From the NCBI GenBank assembly GCA_904066235.2, contig CAJFCV020000003.1, positions 8,494,001-8,558,000 on the forward strand: DNA of 64,000 nt, in the 5' to 3' direction. The first letter of the stretch is position 1; every line of letters starts with the position of its first letter. Of the stretch, positions 50,299-64,000 are shown one piece after another. The notes under the pieces are model-generated. The model made no database searches, was not told where the DNA came from, and worked only from the letters and a program-made list of their open reading frames with translations. The position numbers and the translations under genes were made by a program. Source of the stretch: Bursaphelenchus xylophilus. Taxonomy: Eukaryota; Nematoda; Chromadorea; Rhabditida; Aphelenchoididae.

Positions 50299-53200
50299 TT
50301 AGCATTTCTGCGCAAGATTAAGGATCGCCTTCTTCGCGGATTCGGGCTCTTCAAATGACAGACCGTCGGAAGCGAGGGCCTAAAAGACAAAGATTAGTAT
50401 ATAGAGGTCCCTTTACAGTACTCGTTACCTTCAGTTCCGATTTGTATAAAGCGATCCCGGCTTTTGGAGGGGCTGCAATTACTTTGGCCGCCGATTGGAG
50501 ATCACGGATTTCTGAAGGAGTAAATTTGAATATTTTGAAAAACGGCTCACTTATACAGTGATAAAAATCGAGGAAAATGGGCTTTAAAATAAGCTCAAGT
50601 ATTTTTCGACCACAAATAGAAACCTACCATTCGTAAATTTAGCGATAAACCCATCTGTGACAATGACAACAAGGGTCTTTCCTTTGGCCCCATTTCTCCT
50701 CACTTCCTCGAGAACTGAGTGGACTGCAGTCTCGATGTAAGTAGTAGACCCTTGGTTTTGTAATTTCGAGAGGATTGATTTGAAGTCGGAAGCTGTTCGG
50801 TTACTGAAAATGACCCAAAATTATATTATGTTGTACCTCGCAGATAAAAATCAATTTTGAAGCTACGATTCTAAAAAGCTAATCTTTTATCTTGAAAAAT
50901 TCAAAAGGTCTGTACGCAAAATGCCAATTCAAAACCTTTCATAAAAGTTAAACTTGTTGTCATCATTTGTGACAAATTCCGTTAAAATCAAAAGCCTTCC
51001 GTCTCTTCGAATCCCCACCTTATCTCAGCCACGACTTTTCCAGTTCCGTGAGCTCCAAACTTGGCCAATCCAAGCCTCAGTTTGCTATTCGATCCCAGGG
51101 AGTCAACCACATTCGCGGCGAATATCTTTCCGTCATCGAAGCTTTTTCTTACGGATCCCGAGACGTCGATCAAAAACAAAATATCCACAGCACATCCAGA
51201 ATTCTTCGAGGATGAGCCGTTCTTTCCATTTTTAGCTCCACCTTTACCTCCATGCCCATTTTTATTGCCTCCTTTTTGGGCTTTTGGCGATCCAAGTTCG
51301 CCAACTTTTCCATTTTTGTTCGAGTTCGACGAATTTTCGGAGCTTTCGGAAGATGACGATGAACTGGACGAGTTTGCCGACGATTTATTTGCGGATTTTG
51401 AATTCTCGGGGCACTTGAAGAGCTGCGAGATCAATTTTGCCGTAGAGGCTGCGCCGATGAACAGATTTTTGTCATTTCCAGCGATTTTCAGGAGCTCTAA
51501 CCTAAAAATTTTTAATAATTTAGATAAGTCTCAAAGAGCAGTGGCCAGATATCAGTTTCCGGACTCATCCGACACATTCTTTATTCCAAGTCCATTTTTC
51601 AAATTCCTTTATCCCCTAATTTACGTAATGTTTCGAGAAGTCACCCAAAAATTCAAAACGTTCTGGCTAATCTCAAAAAATGTTTTTCAAAATCATTTGG
51701 TCGTCACACAAGACTAATCCTCATTAATATGGACAAACGCATGCTTGTCGCATCCTTCGTGCATTCCTAACATTGTTGTTTGGGGAAATTTGAAAAAATT
51801 TGATGATTTGATGGCCAAATTAATTTAAAAATTAATTTTTCTCACCTCGAAAACTTCTCCCCAATGGAAACGGCGTAAATGTTTACTGGCTTCGAATTTA
51901 GACTTCTCAAGGAAGCCAGAGGCTCTTCCAAATGATCAAAGCTGAAATTACGACACATGAATTTTGAGATACGACAAGAATTCTGCAATACGGATATAAA
52001 TAGACAAAGCACAAACAGAATAATCCAGAAAAAAAGAAATTTCAAAACTTTGAATAAAGGAAATTTCCGGGCGGAAGTTATAAATGCATCCAAACTTGAT
52101 GACAACTGCATGATTACAAAATTAGCAGTGAAATACAGTCATTATAAGGGGCTTATTCTCTTGGCTCATCAGATTGTCTCAGTAGAAGACAAAATATGTG
52201 AAATAGTAAGACAAATGTAATGTAAAATAGCATTTTTACAAGACCAAAGAGCTCTTACCTGTAACCATCAGTAATGACCACCAGATTTCGATTGACGTTT
52301 GAGGATGACTTCTGGAGCTCAGTGAGCGCCAATTTCAAAGCGTGGCCAGTGAAGGTAACACCACTCAAGAAGGGAGCGTCTGAAAACATTTTGTGGTAAA
52401 AATAAGTGTCCTCTATTTCTTATGTCTTCAATTTCGAAAAAAACTGTTCTACGATGTGAAAGTTTGCTATTCAAAACTCTCAACAAAGCGTCTCCAAGTT
52501 ATGAGTTTTAAAAACGCTTCTAAAGTACCTTTCATGCGAAAAATCGAGATATTTTCCGCAAATAGCGGCTAAAAAAGATATAACATAAAATTGCGCTAAA
52601 TTTCATTCAGTCAGTGTATCACATCTGAAACTATCCCCCTGTGAAAATTATATATATTACTCTAACTTTCCAATTAAAATCCCAAAAACCAGCATCTGTT
52701 TACAAAACACACCCTCGACATTTGTGCCCTGCAGGCCGAAAGATTAAAGTTAATTACTCGTTACTCGGAATTAACGATTAATTAATTATATTTCCATCCC
52801 GTTTCCGGATAATTACCAGTTACCCCTTCGTTAATTCCCTTATTATTCAGGTCACAAACGGCGAAAGTGGGGGAGGGATTAGGAAGCGACATAATTCCCG
52901 CAGCGATTTGCTGATCATGGGTTCTAAAGCGCACGTGGGCCGATAAGGACGGGTAGAGAGATAATCTGCGGGATGTATCATGCTTGGGGCCAGCGGACAA
53001 AGAAAGGGTAAAGCGGTAAAAGGGATAAGAAAAGGGGCAAGTTTGACGCAAAGACTTAGAAAACCGGGTGGTACCAAACGTCATACAAAAGGATCGAATT
53101 ACAAATATGCAAATTTTCGATTTATACTTGCTTTGACTTCAAAAGACTTATCCTTGCCCAAAGTACATAACATGGTATAAGGCAGCATAACAAGAGAACA

Positions 53201-56200
53201 AAGTATAAATCTCAAAGTCTTTCACCATCTTGTTCTTGGCAATCGCAAGGATACGTCTCCTAATCTTACCACAAGACTTTTATGAATATACTTTTGGCTT
53301 ATTTACACCAATTGTCAAAATTTAGAAATATTGCGCCCCGGGCAAAAGTATATAACACTTCAAAAAGTAAAGCATTACACTTACTTCTGATCACGGCCCT
53401 CAAATCAGTCTTATCATCCAATCCATAGAGTTTGTATCGCCGATTACTACTGTAAATAACAAGTCCAAGTCTTCCTTTCTTGTTCTTCTTGTAATGAGCT
53501 TCAACAATTTTTTCGGCATAAGCTTTTTCGGCTTCAAAAAGATCCCTCAAACTGCCAGTCGAGTCCAATAAAATCACGGTGTCACTCAAATCTCCGCATG
53601 AATTTTTTTCCGAAGATTCGCTTGATTCCAAGGATTCAGAAGACGCTTTTTTTGTTGGTTTAGCTGATGCAACCCCAGGGTTCATTACTCGATGAGAATC
53701 GTCAAATTCAGCGAAAGATTCGGAATTCTGACGCTTCGGAACGTCGAGGAATTTTGCTGGCCCAACTTTTCCATAGATCTCATTTTCCGAGGCCGGCTGA
53801 GCTGACGGTGGCTGAGCTTCATGCCGCTGTGCTCGAAGGGCTTCAGCTGGGCCGTAGAGGGATTCTGGAGAAACTTGGTGGCCGTAGGATTGGGAGAGAA
53901 CAAGGCCAACTACAAGTGATGTCGCAAAGATCCCAGTGAAGATCTTTAGGGTCTGAAAAGCAAGTTTTGTCAAATGTATTGCAAAAAATTGCAAAAATGT
54001 CAAGTGATGGTAATAAATCGTACTTAACCCCAAAGTTTTACACATTGCAAGACCTAGATTTCTCTTAAAATTATAAGCTTTTTCCTTTGGAACTCGTTTG
54101 CAGAGCCCAGACCTGACTCAGAACACTTCCCGGTAAAGCTTCAAACACCGCAGCCATTGCTATTTTTACCCCCTTACTCATTCTTATCAGTAGTCTCTAA
54201 TACAGCCTACCATAAGAAAATGACTTAAATGTCTCAATACGGTAGACTAGACACGACATAGCGGATTAAGCGACATTTCCAGCGGAGAAGCGAGTCATCT
54301 CCGAAACAAAGACCCAAAAATAAACCTTGACTCTCTCTTTGGGATTAACATTCTATCCGATATTTGCCTTACAGTAAATTTGCAAAAAAAATATAATAGA
54401 ATCTTCTAGGAATAGGTTGAGTTCACATTTCTGAATAAGCGAAAAGTTGGATAAGAGTAGATAGAAAGCAAGAATGTTGTTTTTTTATCTTACAATTACA
54501 ATTTTTTTTACAAAAAGTTTAACCTATTCTTCGACAACAATCATGAAAAATCGAATTTATCAGTATGTCGGGAAAATAACGGCCTTGAAATCGCCCATCA
54601 TCGCTTTGCGACGTCTAGCCGCAGTTGTAAATTTGGTGTGCGACTGCACCTTTTTTCGTCGAAAAAACATTTTGCTGCGACGATACACCGTTATTTTTCC
54701 GACTGGGACATCCTTTAGCAAATATGAATCGTTCTTGGCTTTGCAAAAACTGCAGATATTCCAGTATTGAAGAAATTCGATTGACCATCACAATTTTTAA
54801 CTTTGTAGGCCAACAATTTCGCTTATGTGTCTCCTCAAAAATCCATTTTGATCCGAAAACCCACCAAAACAAAATTGACAATCTTACATGACGTGAACAG
54901 GCATCATATTATCAAAACCTACTACGCTCGAAAACTTCAATTCCTGAAATTCATAAACTTCCTAAGCACGTCAAGCTTCAACTAGATTATACTAGATTAA
55001 TAGATTAACTTTTGTTTTCCTCAAACGTAACCAAACTTTGTGCACTGCAGAATTTGCAGGGCCCACAGCACGTAATCTGACCCAAATCCCCGTTAATCCA
55101 AACGGTTCTGACATCGGCCGTTGACGTAAATTTTCACTTTGGAAGCTAATACCAATTAGAATGTCTAAAAGAAATAAAACAAATCCCTTCAGGGTGGTAG
55201 CTATTCTCCCCAAAATAAACTGTGGCATTTTGAAAGTCTTACACAGCTCTTTGCCTATGTATGTATTATCCTCACAAATCTGACGAAACAAAGACTTGCA
55301 CACAGTTTCGGGAACCGTAATTCTCCGTACCAGGATTATCTGATAGCATCACGGATATGCTCGACTGTATTTTTAGATGGGATTATGGAGACATTTCTGG
55401 GGTCGAAGATGACTCAGAGGTCAGGCCGTTTGAAACAACAGATATCACACAAAGATTAGCATTCAGCGTACGGTAAAAAAAACCGTAACAATGGAATAGG
55501 TACAAGAATAGAAGCGATTTGGAACCAGGAAAGGTTGGATTGATAAATACCAGACAAATACAGTAGAAGGAGGATTTACTGTAAAGAAAAGGTTGTCTGG
55601 AGGTTAGTAATCGACAAAAAACAAGTTGTTTTCACCTTCATTTGAGGTTGAAAAGTGACACAAGCCTTGGAAAATAATGGTCGATAAACTCGGCGATGCT
55701 TTCGGATCGTAGCTGCCCCTTGAAATTGCGACTTATCGGTCTGTCGGGAAAATAACGGCGGATCGTCGCGCCTCGGAATCGCCCATCATCGCTTAGCGAC
55801 TTCAAGCCGCGGCTGGGAATTTGGTGCGCGATAGCGGCGAGGCGAGACATTTTGATGCGACGATCCGCCGTTATTTTCCCGACAGACTGATAGTTTAGAT
55901 ATTTTCCACCTGTAAAACATAGAGAAAATAGAGAAAATTTGTACCAGGGATGTCCCACTGATATTTGCGTTTTGCTTTACTTATCATGGTTATTTGACGC
56001 AGATTCCCTCTTTTTGCGGCAGGAAAAGGTCGGTACTCTGTATCATTTTCGAATTTACAATTAGTTTCCTTATTAAGTCTTCAGATTTTGCCAAACAAAT
56101 CTCTTGAAATCGAGTAACCACTTATGTCCTGTTTACCTGTTTAACCGTAATTTTGACCTCTAACAATTAATTAAATTGCAATAAATTTTTGGCGAAATCC

Positions 56201-57597
56201 CCGGGTAAACACACAAATATTATGATTATAATACATATTTGCGTAGTTAATAAAATCTCGTTAACTGATATAAACAAAAACTTCATTAAAATCTGACACT
56301 TTGAGCATCTGATTACAATTCCGAACCGGGAGAATCCCCGATTAACCTCTAATCCAATTATAGTAATTTCTAACGGGGATATGAGTGATTGGAAACCAGG
56401 ATTGCTATAAAATGTGGCGGGGCTAAGGTAGTACAGCCCCCCAGTCCAGTTTAGCCCCCCATAACCCAGTACAACCCCCCTCGTCCATTCTGAACCCCAA
56501 AATTTATTTCAAAGAATTAATCCAAGTTGTATGGTCCAGCACAAGCCCCCTACGTTTTAGATGAAGCCCCCAACGTTTTAGATCAAGCCGCTTACGTTGT
56601 AGATCAAGCCCCCTTCGTTTTAGAAAAAGCCCCCTACGTTTTAGATCAAACCCCCACTTACATTTTTTGCATTATTCTAATTTGTTCATTATGTGGGGTG
56701 TGAAACGGGTAAAAACAGTGGGGGTTTGAACTACCTTTCGTGGGGGGCTGAACTACCGAAGCCCCAATGTGGCTTGACTGTGAGTAGATGGGTTGAGAAA
56801 ATTCTGGTAAGAACTGACTTGCTATAAAAATTGAAACTATATGTAATAAATAGGAAGAAACTATATGTAATAAATAGAAATTCAAAAGTATGAAACAGCA
56901 TTTCGAAAAAAACCCTATAGTCATTTTACATATCGAAAACCATAAAACATTACTTCCCTCGTCATCTTCAAAACAAAAAAAAACTTTGTTTATGTACATA
57001 CATCCCGGTGACCCTTGTAAAGCGCGGACCCATTGTTCTAAGTTTTAGTACCGCTGTATACATAGCCAATTTTACATAGTGTTCAAATTAAAAAACGTTC
57101 CCCTGTTTTTCTGTCCCTGAAACCCTCAAAAACGTGCAAAACTCTCGAGTACCGCAGTTGAGCAAAGTTTACATAAAACGAAAAAAACAGCCTAATCTGT
57201 ATACGTTTGGTATGCTTTTTGTCAGCCGCCTAATCCAGGAACTTAAACCTTTTTTCGCCAAAGATTTTATTAATTCCCAGAAAGGAGGGATGATACATAA
57301 ACATGTTGCGTCAGAATCCGGACTCGCGGACACTGTAAAAGTTTGATCTTTCAGGGACTCTAAAATAAATGTTGGCCCAAGAAAATGGAATTTGCAAAGG
57401 CTGAAAAGTAACGGCAAGAATTGCAACTTGCGCTTTGCAACAACCGAAAAGTTATAGCCCATTACTATTTCAAAACATTGTTATCTCTACATAACGAATA
57501 TAGCTTTATGCTCATCAAACCCCAAGTTTAAGCTCAAAATTACAAACTTTTAACCTTTGCAATTTATGTAAAAAAGATCACACACACTCACCGTCAT
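50299..57597 (-). CDS. Secreted protein with two von Willebrand factor A domains
   Basis: Exons on the minus strand are 53952-53385, 52379-52259, 51941-51846, 51501-51019, 50803-50628, 50511-50429 and 50379-50299; all phases join. The first listed exon begins in phase 0 at TLKIFTGIFATSLVVGLVLS, a signal-peptide core lacking its Met. The best start is ATGACG at 57597-57592, before a strong GTGAGTG donor, giving MT plus this core (537 residues) across a 3.6-kb intron. A nearer alternative is a 15-codon exon starting at 54157 with a weak donor. vWA domain 1 has MIDAS DSTGS near residue 132 and TDGYS later. A Ser-, Lys- and Gly-rich linker follows; vWA domain 2 has DVSGS near residue 376 and TDGF later. 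MIDAS residues imply metal-dependent ligand binding in the extracellular space. The specific ligand is unknown. Confidence 0.8.
52380..53384. other. 1-kb intron of the vWA gene
   Basis: This intron interrupts vWA domain 1. The stretch at about 52850-53080 is noticeably more G-rich than its surroundings, contains a CACGTG site near 52933, and has no coding role that I can see. An intronic regulatory element is possible. Confidence 0.4.
54559..54710. mobile_element. Degraded GC-rich palindromic MITE, copy 3
   Basis: The left end TCAGTATGTCGGGAAAATAA and right end CCGTTATTTTTCCGACTGGG are diverged versions of the terminal repeats of the elements at 10041-10186 and 55735-55892. Interior blocks ATCGCCCATCATCGCTT and TGCTGCGACGAT are shared. 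It is located in the putative first intron of the vWA gene. Confidence 0.65.
55735..55892. mobile_element. GC-rich palindromic MITE, copy 2
   Basis: This is the best-preserved copy. The ends GTCTGTCGGGAAAATAACGG and its complement are followed by CGGATCGTCGC, and the interior contains GGTGCGCGATAGCGGCGAGG. It is located in the putative first intron of the vWA gene. Confidence 0.8.
56411..56773. mobile_element. MITE with 8-bp target duplication and internal minisatellite
   Basis: The element proper (56419-56765) has inverted ends GGGGCTAAGGTAGTACAGCC and GGGGCTTCGGTAGTTCAGCC, both continuing CCCCA. It is flanked by a direct repeat AATGTGGC (56411-56418 and 56766-56773). An 8-bp duplication suggests hAT-like (or P/Merlin-like) insertion. 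Five tandem 21-bp units (56543-56647; core AAGCCCCCTACGTTTTAG) make up much of the interior. There is no coding capacity. Confidence 0.75.
56543..56647 (+). repeat. 21-bp minisatellite, five units plus a partial one
   Basis: The units start at 56543, 56564, 56585, 56606 and 56627, each with the pattern AAGCC(C/G)C(C/T)NNCGTT(T/G)TAGA. A partial sixth unit (AAACCCCCACTTAC) follows. They lie inside the C/G-run-rich MITE. Confidence 0.85.
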
Positions 57598-57660
57598 GTT
57601 AAACACCTTGTCGACTAAGCTCCGATGTTCCGAGATACTCGGATCCAGCGACAAGTTGGA
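57592..57660 (-). other. Putative 5' exon of the vWA gene
   Basis: The exon is bounded by a TTCCCAG acceptor (57661-57663) and a GTGAGTG donor after 57592. It contains the proposed start ATGACG at its 3' end. An upstream exon-like block at 57791-57727 (TTTCAG acceptor, GTAAAA donor) would join to it and create a 28-codon upstream frame starting in that block, ending just before the proposed start. The assignment depends on the start model. Confidence 0.4.
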
Positions 57661-60075
57661 CTGGGAATCTTTAAAGAAATGGAATTAAAACATTTATATA
57701 ACACTTGTATTCCTGGGTTTCATTTTACCTTGAAACTCGCCGCCCCTGGTCATCTTCAAGGCTCTTTGGGAACTGTTCCGGTATATAACAGGACTGAAAG
57801 TAAAGGTGTAAAAAATGCGCGGAAGAATGGCTTGGACTGACACGCCGCGGAAAGGTTACAGCAATTTGACGTCGACATTGAACGGGGGAAAAGTGCAGGT
57901 AAAAGTGCAATGTGTTTTATTCGGATGATGACATTTATCATACCGTATTTTTAAAGTTGAAGGGCCACAATGCTGACCATTTATAAACTCCTAAAAACTT
58001 TAGCTCGGGCTTTGCAGAGACCGCCAATACCAAGTGTAATCAACAATAATTGTAAACAAGAGATGTGAAAAATGGGGTGAGACAAGTTTTGAAAAATCTT
58101 ATGTTAGTTTGTGCACAGAATCGTAAAAAAGTCCATAGGATCAAAAAAACTCCCCTTAAAACCTTGTAATGCTAATTTTTACATGTTCTCCCTCTAAGAT
58201 CATGCTCATCCGACTGTCAACCTTTCGTGAATCTACAAGATTTTTGTAACTATACTCGCACTAAGCTCAAGGTCCTTTCGTCATATCATCATCCCAAATC
58301 TAGGTCGTCTTGCACTTGCAGTCCACGTCCCCAATTCGAAAAAACATCTAAAGCAACCGGCTCGTCGAGAAGAAAAGGTAGCTCATAAATTCATTTCACT
58401 ATCAATTAAGTCCCGAGGAATTCCCGAGATGACCTGTGGCTGGATGTACCATGGAAAAGTTTTTGTAAAAAGAAGTAGGAATGGAGAAAGAAAGAAATTT
58501 ATGATCGCATTTCACGTGTGATTCTTTGTAAATTTTAATCTAACATGAAAGGTTCAAAAAAACCAAAATTGGATGGTTGTCAATGAAAAATGTCGGTACA
58601 CCATACAACAAATATAAATGGTGACTTCTTGATGTTTAATTAACAAGGTGTCAGTGTGAATTTTGCCACTTCTCCTCCAGAGTTTGTCCCAGATTTCCCA
58701 GAAAGCTGTAATGTCTCTGACTAAAGTCGCTTACATTCTGCAGCACAATCTATCATTCTTTTCAGTCTCATGGCACATTCGGCACAATCACCTGATAATA
58801 ACTTGTAGTGCATCATCTGGGAAGGAGTTGATTAATTTTTGTGGATGAGTTTTTTACACTTTGTAAAACCAAAAGAATAAGGTGTAATAACGGGGGCAGT
58901 GTTTCAATGGACCGAAAGCACATCCGTCTTTTATTTATTTATTTGCATTGGAAGTTTGTCAATGCTGTAATACATATAGTCTGTTACACTGTATAGGAAA
59001 AAATTGGAGAATTTCTGGTAAGATGGACTTCCGGTGAAGAAGTGTCGGTTTTGGGTGGGATGGGGGAGATCAAGGTCATACAAATTTGAATTAGGAGGGC
59101 TTCTGGAGCCTTAGTCAAAGAAATGCACAAAAAATCGTTTAAACTTACTTGGATTTTTTAATTATACATAGAACGACATTTTTTGAGCGTTTCAAAGAGG
59201 ACAGAGCCGAAATTTTTTTTAATTTCAACATTATGAGATGGGATATGTCTCTAGCGGTACGAGAACTTAAAATGAATTTGGGCTTCCGCAATTCTGTGGG
59301 TTTTTTGATACAAAGGAGTTCCGGTCGATTTTTATCGACCGTATTGCAATATGCCTATGTTACAGTAACCTGAGAAACTTAATTTTCGAAAAAATTGATT
59401 CCTAATGGTCGAAAACGTGTATAAGCAAGATTTTGGATGATTTGCTTTTTTTATGACGCCACAAGGTGGAAAATTAAACAAAAGACAGGTCTAAGCAAAT
59501 TTATACCTTCCGGGCAGAATAGAGAAAAAATATTGTGAAAGCTTTTACAAAGAACAAACTGTACTAACATGTCCTATAAAACACTTCAAACATTCTTCGA
59601 AACTTTAAACCACCCACCGTAAAAGAATAAACTTGTCCCTAATGAACTAAAGCAATGTCAACTTTGATATTACCAAATACGGTCTCAACTATACACCCAC
59701 CAACAACCCGATGAGTCTCTAAACTACCGAAATAAAGTTTTAAGGGCGCGGTTTACAATAACGTAAAAGACCACGCGTCGTAATTGGATCATTTACCCAT
59801 TCGCGTGATATGTTTTGGGTAAAATAAACATTAATCGAGCCCTAATTAACGCGATTCTTACACCTTTTATGGGTGTTTTCGAAACACCAGGAATGTGTTG
59901 ATGTGAGCCCACAAGGTGTTTATTGCTAGTTCGTCCGGAAAGTCGGACGGACTGATTTTTGGCGTTTGCACTGTGCGGAAAAAGTCAGGATGCGAGCAAC
60001 ATCCGAAAAAGCCTATTGCACGGTGCAAAAAGCAAAAAAATTTCACAGTACATACAAAACGTTCATTTTCTCAAG
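57661..60075. other. Spacer without a supported gene
   Basis: Apart from the exon-like block at 57727-57791 nothing in these 2.4 kb is convincing. ACTTTAGCTCGGGCTTTGCAG near 58000 is another copy of the motif seen in the 44209-44617 MITE. The segment presumably contains the promoters of the vWA gene (minus) and of the operon-like pair (plus). Confidence 0.55.
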
Positions 60076-60631
60076 ATGCGTGCCGCCAATTTCAGACCGG
60101 CGATTTTCCGGAAGGACAAGTATGTCATCCATTTTGTGATTAGTGCAATTACAATTTTGGTTGGAGATCAATTTCTAAAACAAGTCGAAGTAAACTGAAA
60201 ATCTTATTAAAACACAGAAATTTTAGGTTTTTTAATACTTTTCCGAAGATACTTTAATTTTACCATTTCAAAAAATCCGGTAATAAATATTGGCCTGAGC
60301 AACCACCACGAAAACATCTTTGCCAAAGACATTCTTGGCATTCCGCATCACGTCTAATTTTTTGATGTTTTTGCGAAATTGTTCGAGAAATACAAGTTTA
60401 TCACGTATTTTACTACCAACATAGCAACAAAAGATGATGTTTGATGGCGATGATTATGCCCGCGAGCGGCTGGATGAACAATCGAGACAAAAGGTTCGAG
60501 ATGACGTCTACAAACTCGTAATGTTCGGAGTTATCATTGAGGCAGGCACGTTTTCTCTTCCTTTTGTTTCATATTTAATTTTAGTGGCTTATGGCGGCAC
60601 TTACCTCGGCTACGACTGGTTTCTGGTTTGA
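60076..60631 (+). CDS. Small membrane protein upstream of the i-AAA protease gene
   Basis: Exon 1 (60076-60189) encodes 38 residues including a basic N-terminus and a hydrophobic helix (KYVIHFVISAITILVGDQFL). A GTAAAC donor leads to an ACATAG acceptor at 60423-60424. Exon 2 (60425-60631) continues in phase 0 with a charged helix (GDDYARERLDEQSRQKVRDD) and a second hydrophobic stretch, ending YDWFLV. The total is 106 residues. A 39-nt segment inside exon 2 (GCACG...TTTTAG, about 60546-60584) looks like a GC-AG intron; removal keeps the frame and gives 93 residues. The basic start and small size fit a mitochondrial inner-membrane or assembly protein, and co-transcription with a mitochondrial protease would agree. 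I do not recognise it. The two exons could also be separate small genes or noise. Confidence 0.5.
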
Positions 60632-60708
60632 TCTTACCCATGCCGACACCTCTATTTTTCAATGGCTAAAACTCAATAATCTAGATGCTCCTAATTGTTA
60701 TTTGTTGG

Positions 60709-60714
60709 AATAAA
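60709..60714 (+). terminator. Intercistronic polyadenylation signal
   Basis: AATAAA lies 77 bp after the upstream stop codon and about 135 bp before the acceptor of the next gene. This is the usual spacing between cistrons of nematode operons. Confidence 0.55.
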
Positions 60715-60840
60715 CAGAGAATGTTCTTTGAGGCCACAAAGTTCTTTACTTCATCGGCGTGACCGTCTGATTTTCTGAACTCTTCTTTGTCATTCAGTTT
60801 ATCAAGGATAATATAGATTTTAACTATTGAAAAAATTTGT

Positions 60841-60848
60841 TTTTCTAG
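60841..60848 (+). promoter_or_regulatory. Putative trans-splice acceptor of the i-AAA protease gene
   Basis: TTTTCTAG follows a T-rich tract and precedes the ATG at 60858 by 9 bp. With the polyadenylation signal 135 bp upstream it fits an SL2-type acceptor for a downstream operon cistron. Confidence 0.5.
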
Positions 60849-60857
60849 GAAAATCCG

Positions 60858-64000
<3,143 letters not shown>

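Noticed and set aside
51061..51717. 218-codon plus-strand frame
   Set aside because: Antisense of the exon encoding the linker and MIDAS of vWA domain 2. Composition mirrors the Ser/Lys/Gly linker.

Overview
The window is eukaryotic and almost certainly from a nematode, outside the well-annotated model species as far as I can tell. The evidence is compact genes cut by short introns (about 40-500 bp) with GT...TTTCAG borders. Acceptor-like TTTTAG/TTTCAG tracts abut several start codons, as expected for spliced-leader trans-splicing. The gene families are nematode-typical: Srd-type chemoreceptors, a tubulin cofactor E-like protein and an i-AAA protease. Gene density is low: 10 supported gene models plus one tRNA gene in 64 kb, with long AT-rich stretches between them that hold small non-autonomous transposons.

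Layout. 1-1.05 kb: nothing firm. 1.09-2.50 kb (-): secreted Pro/Gln-rich protein with a C-terminal Cys-containing domain spread over two short exons. 2.5-11.1 kb: gene-poor. 11.14-12.40 and 16.88-18.41 kb (+): two paralogous Srd-like seven-transmembrane chemoreceptors with identical exon phases, separated by a 1.47-kb element with about 485-bp terminal inverted repeats. 20.54 kb (+): tRNA-Arg(ACG). 20.6-25.8 kb: non-coding, with a dispersed 240-bp duplication. 25.85-27.60 kb (+): TBCEL-type LRR/ubiquitin-like protein, convergent with two small secreted cystatin-like genes (-) at 27.9-29.2 kb. 30.44-32.59 kb (+): single-pass membrane protein with a long acidic/proline cytoplasmic tail. 32.6-42.5 kb: gene-poor. 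42.53-43.23 kb (+): small secreted precursor that looks like a neuropeptide or peptide-hormone gene. 43.2-50.3 kb: gene-poor, with a cluster of three inverted-repeat elements. 50.30-57.60 kb (-): secreted protein with two von Willebrand factor A domains, whose likely start exon lies across a 3.6-kb intron loaded with MITEs. 60.08 kb to the end (+): a small membrane-protein gene followed at operon-like spacing by the i-AAA mitochondrial protease (YME1L family), which runs off the window.

There is no single new defence- or phage-type system here. The most interesting items are the peptide precursor at 42.5 kb, the small gene that appears to share an operon with the i-AAA protease, the decayed cystatin-like copy, the unusual pore loop of the protease, and a rich set of foldback/MITE families. 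All exon models were built by eye from reading frames and splice signals; I could run no similarity search or transcript comparison.
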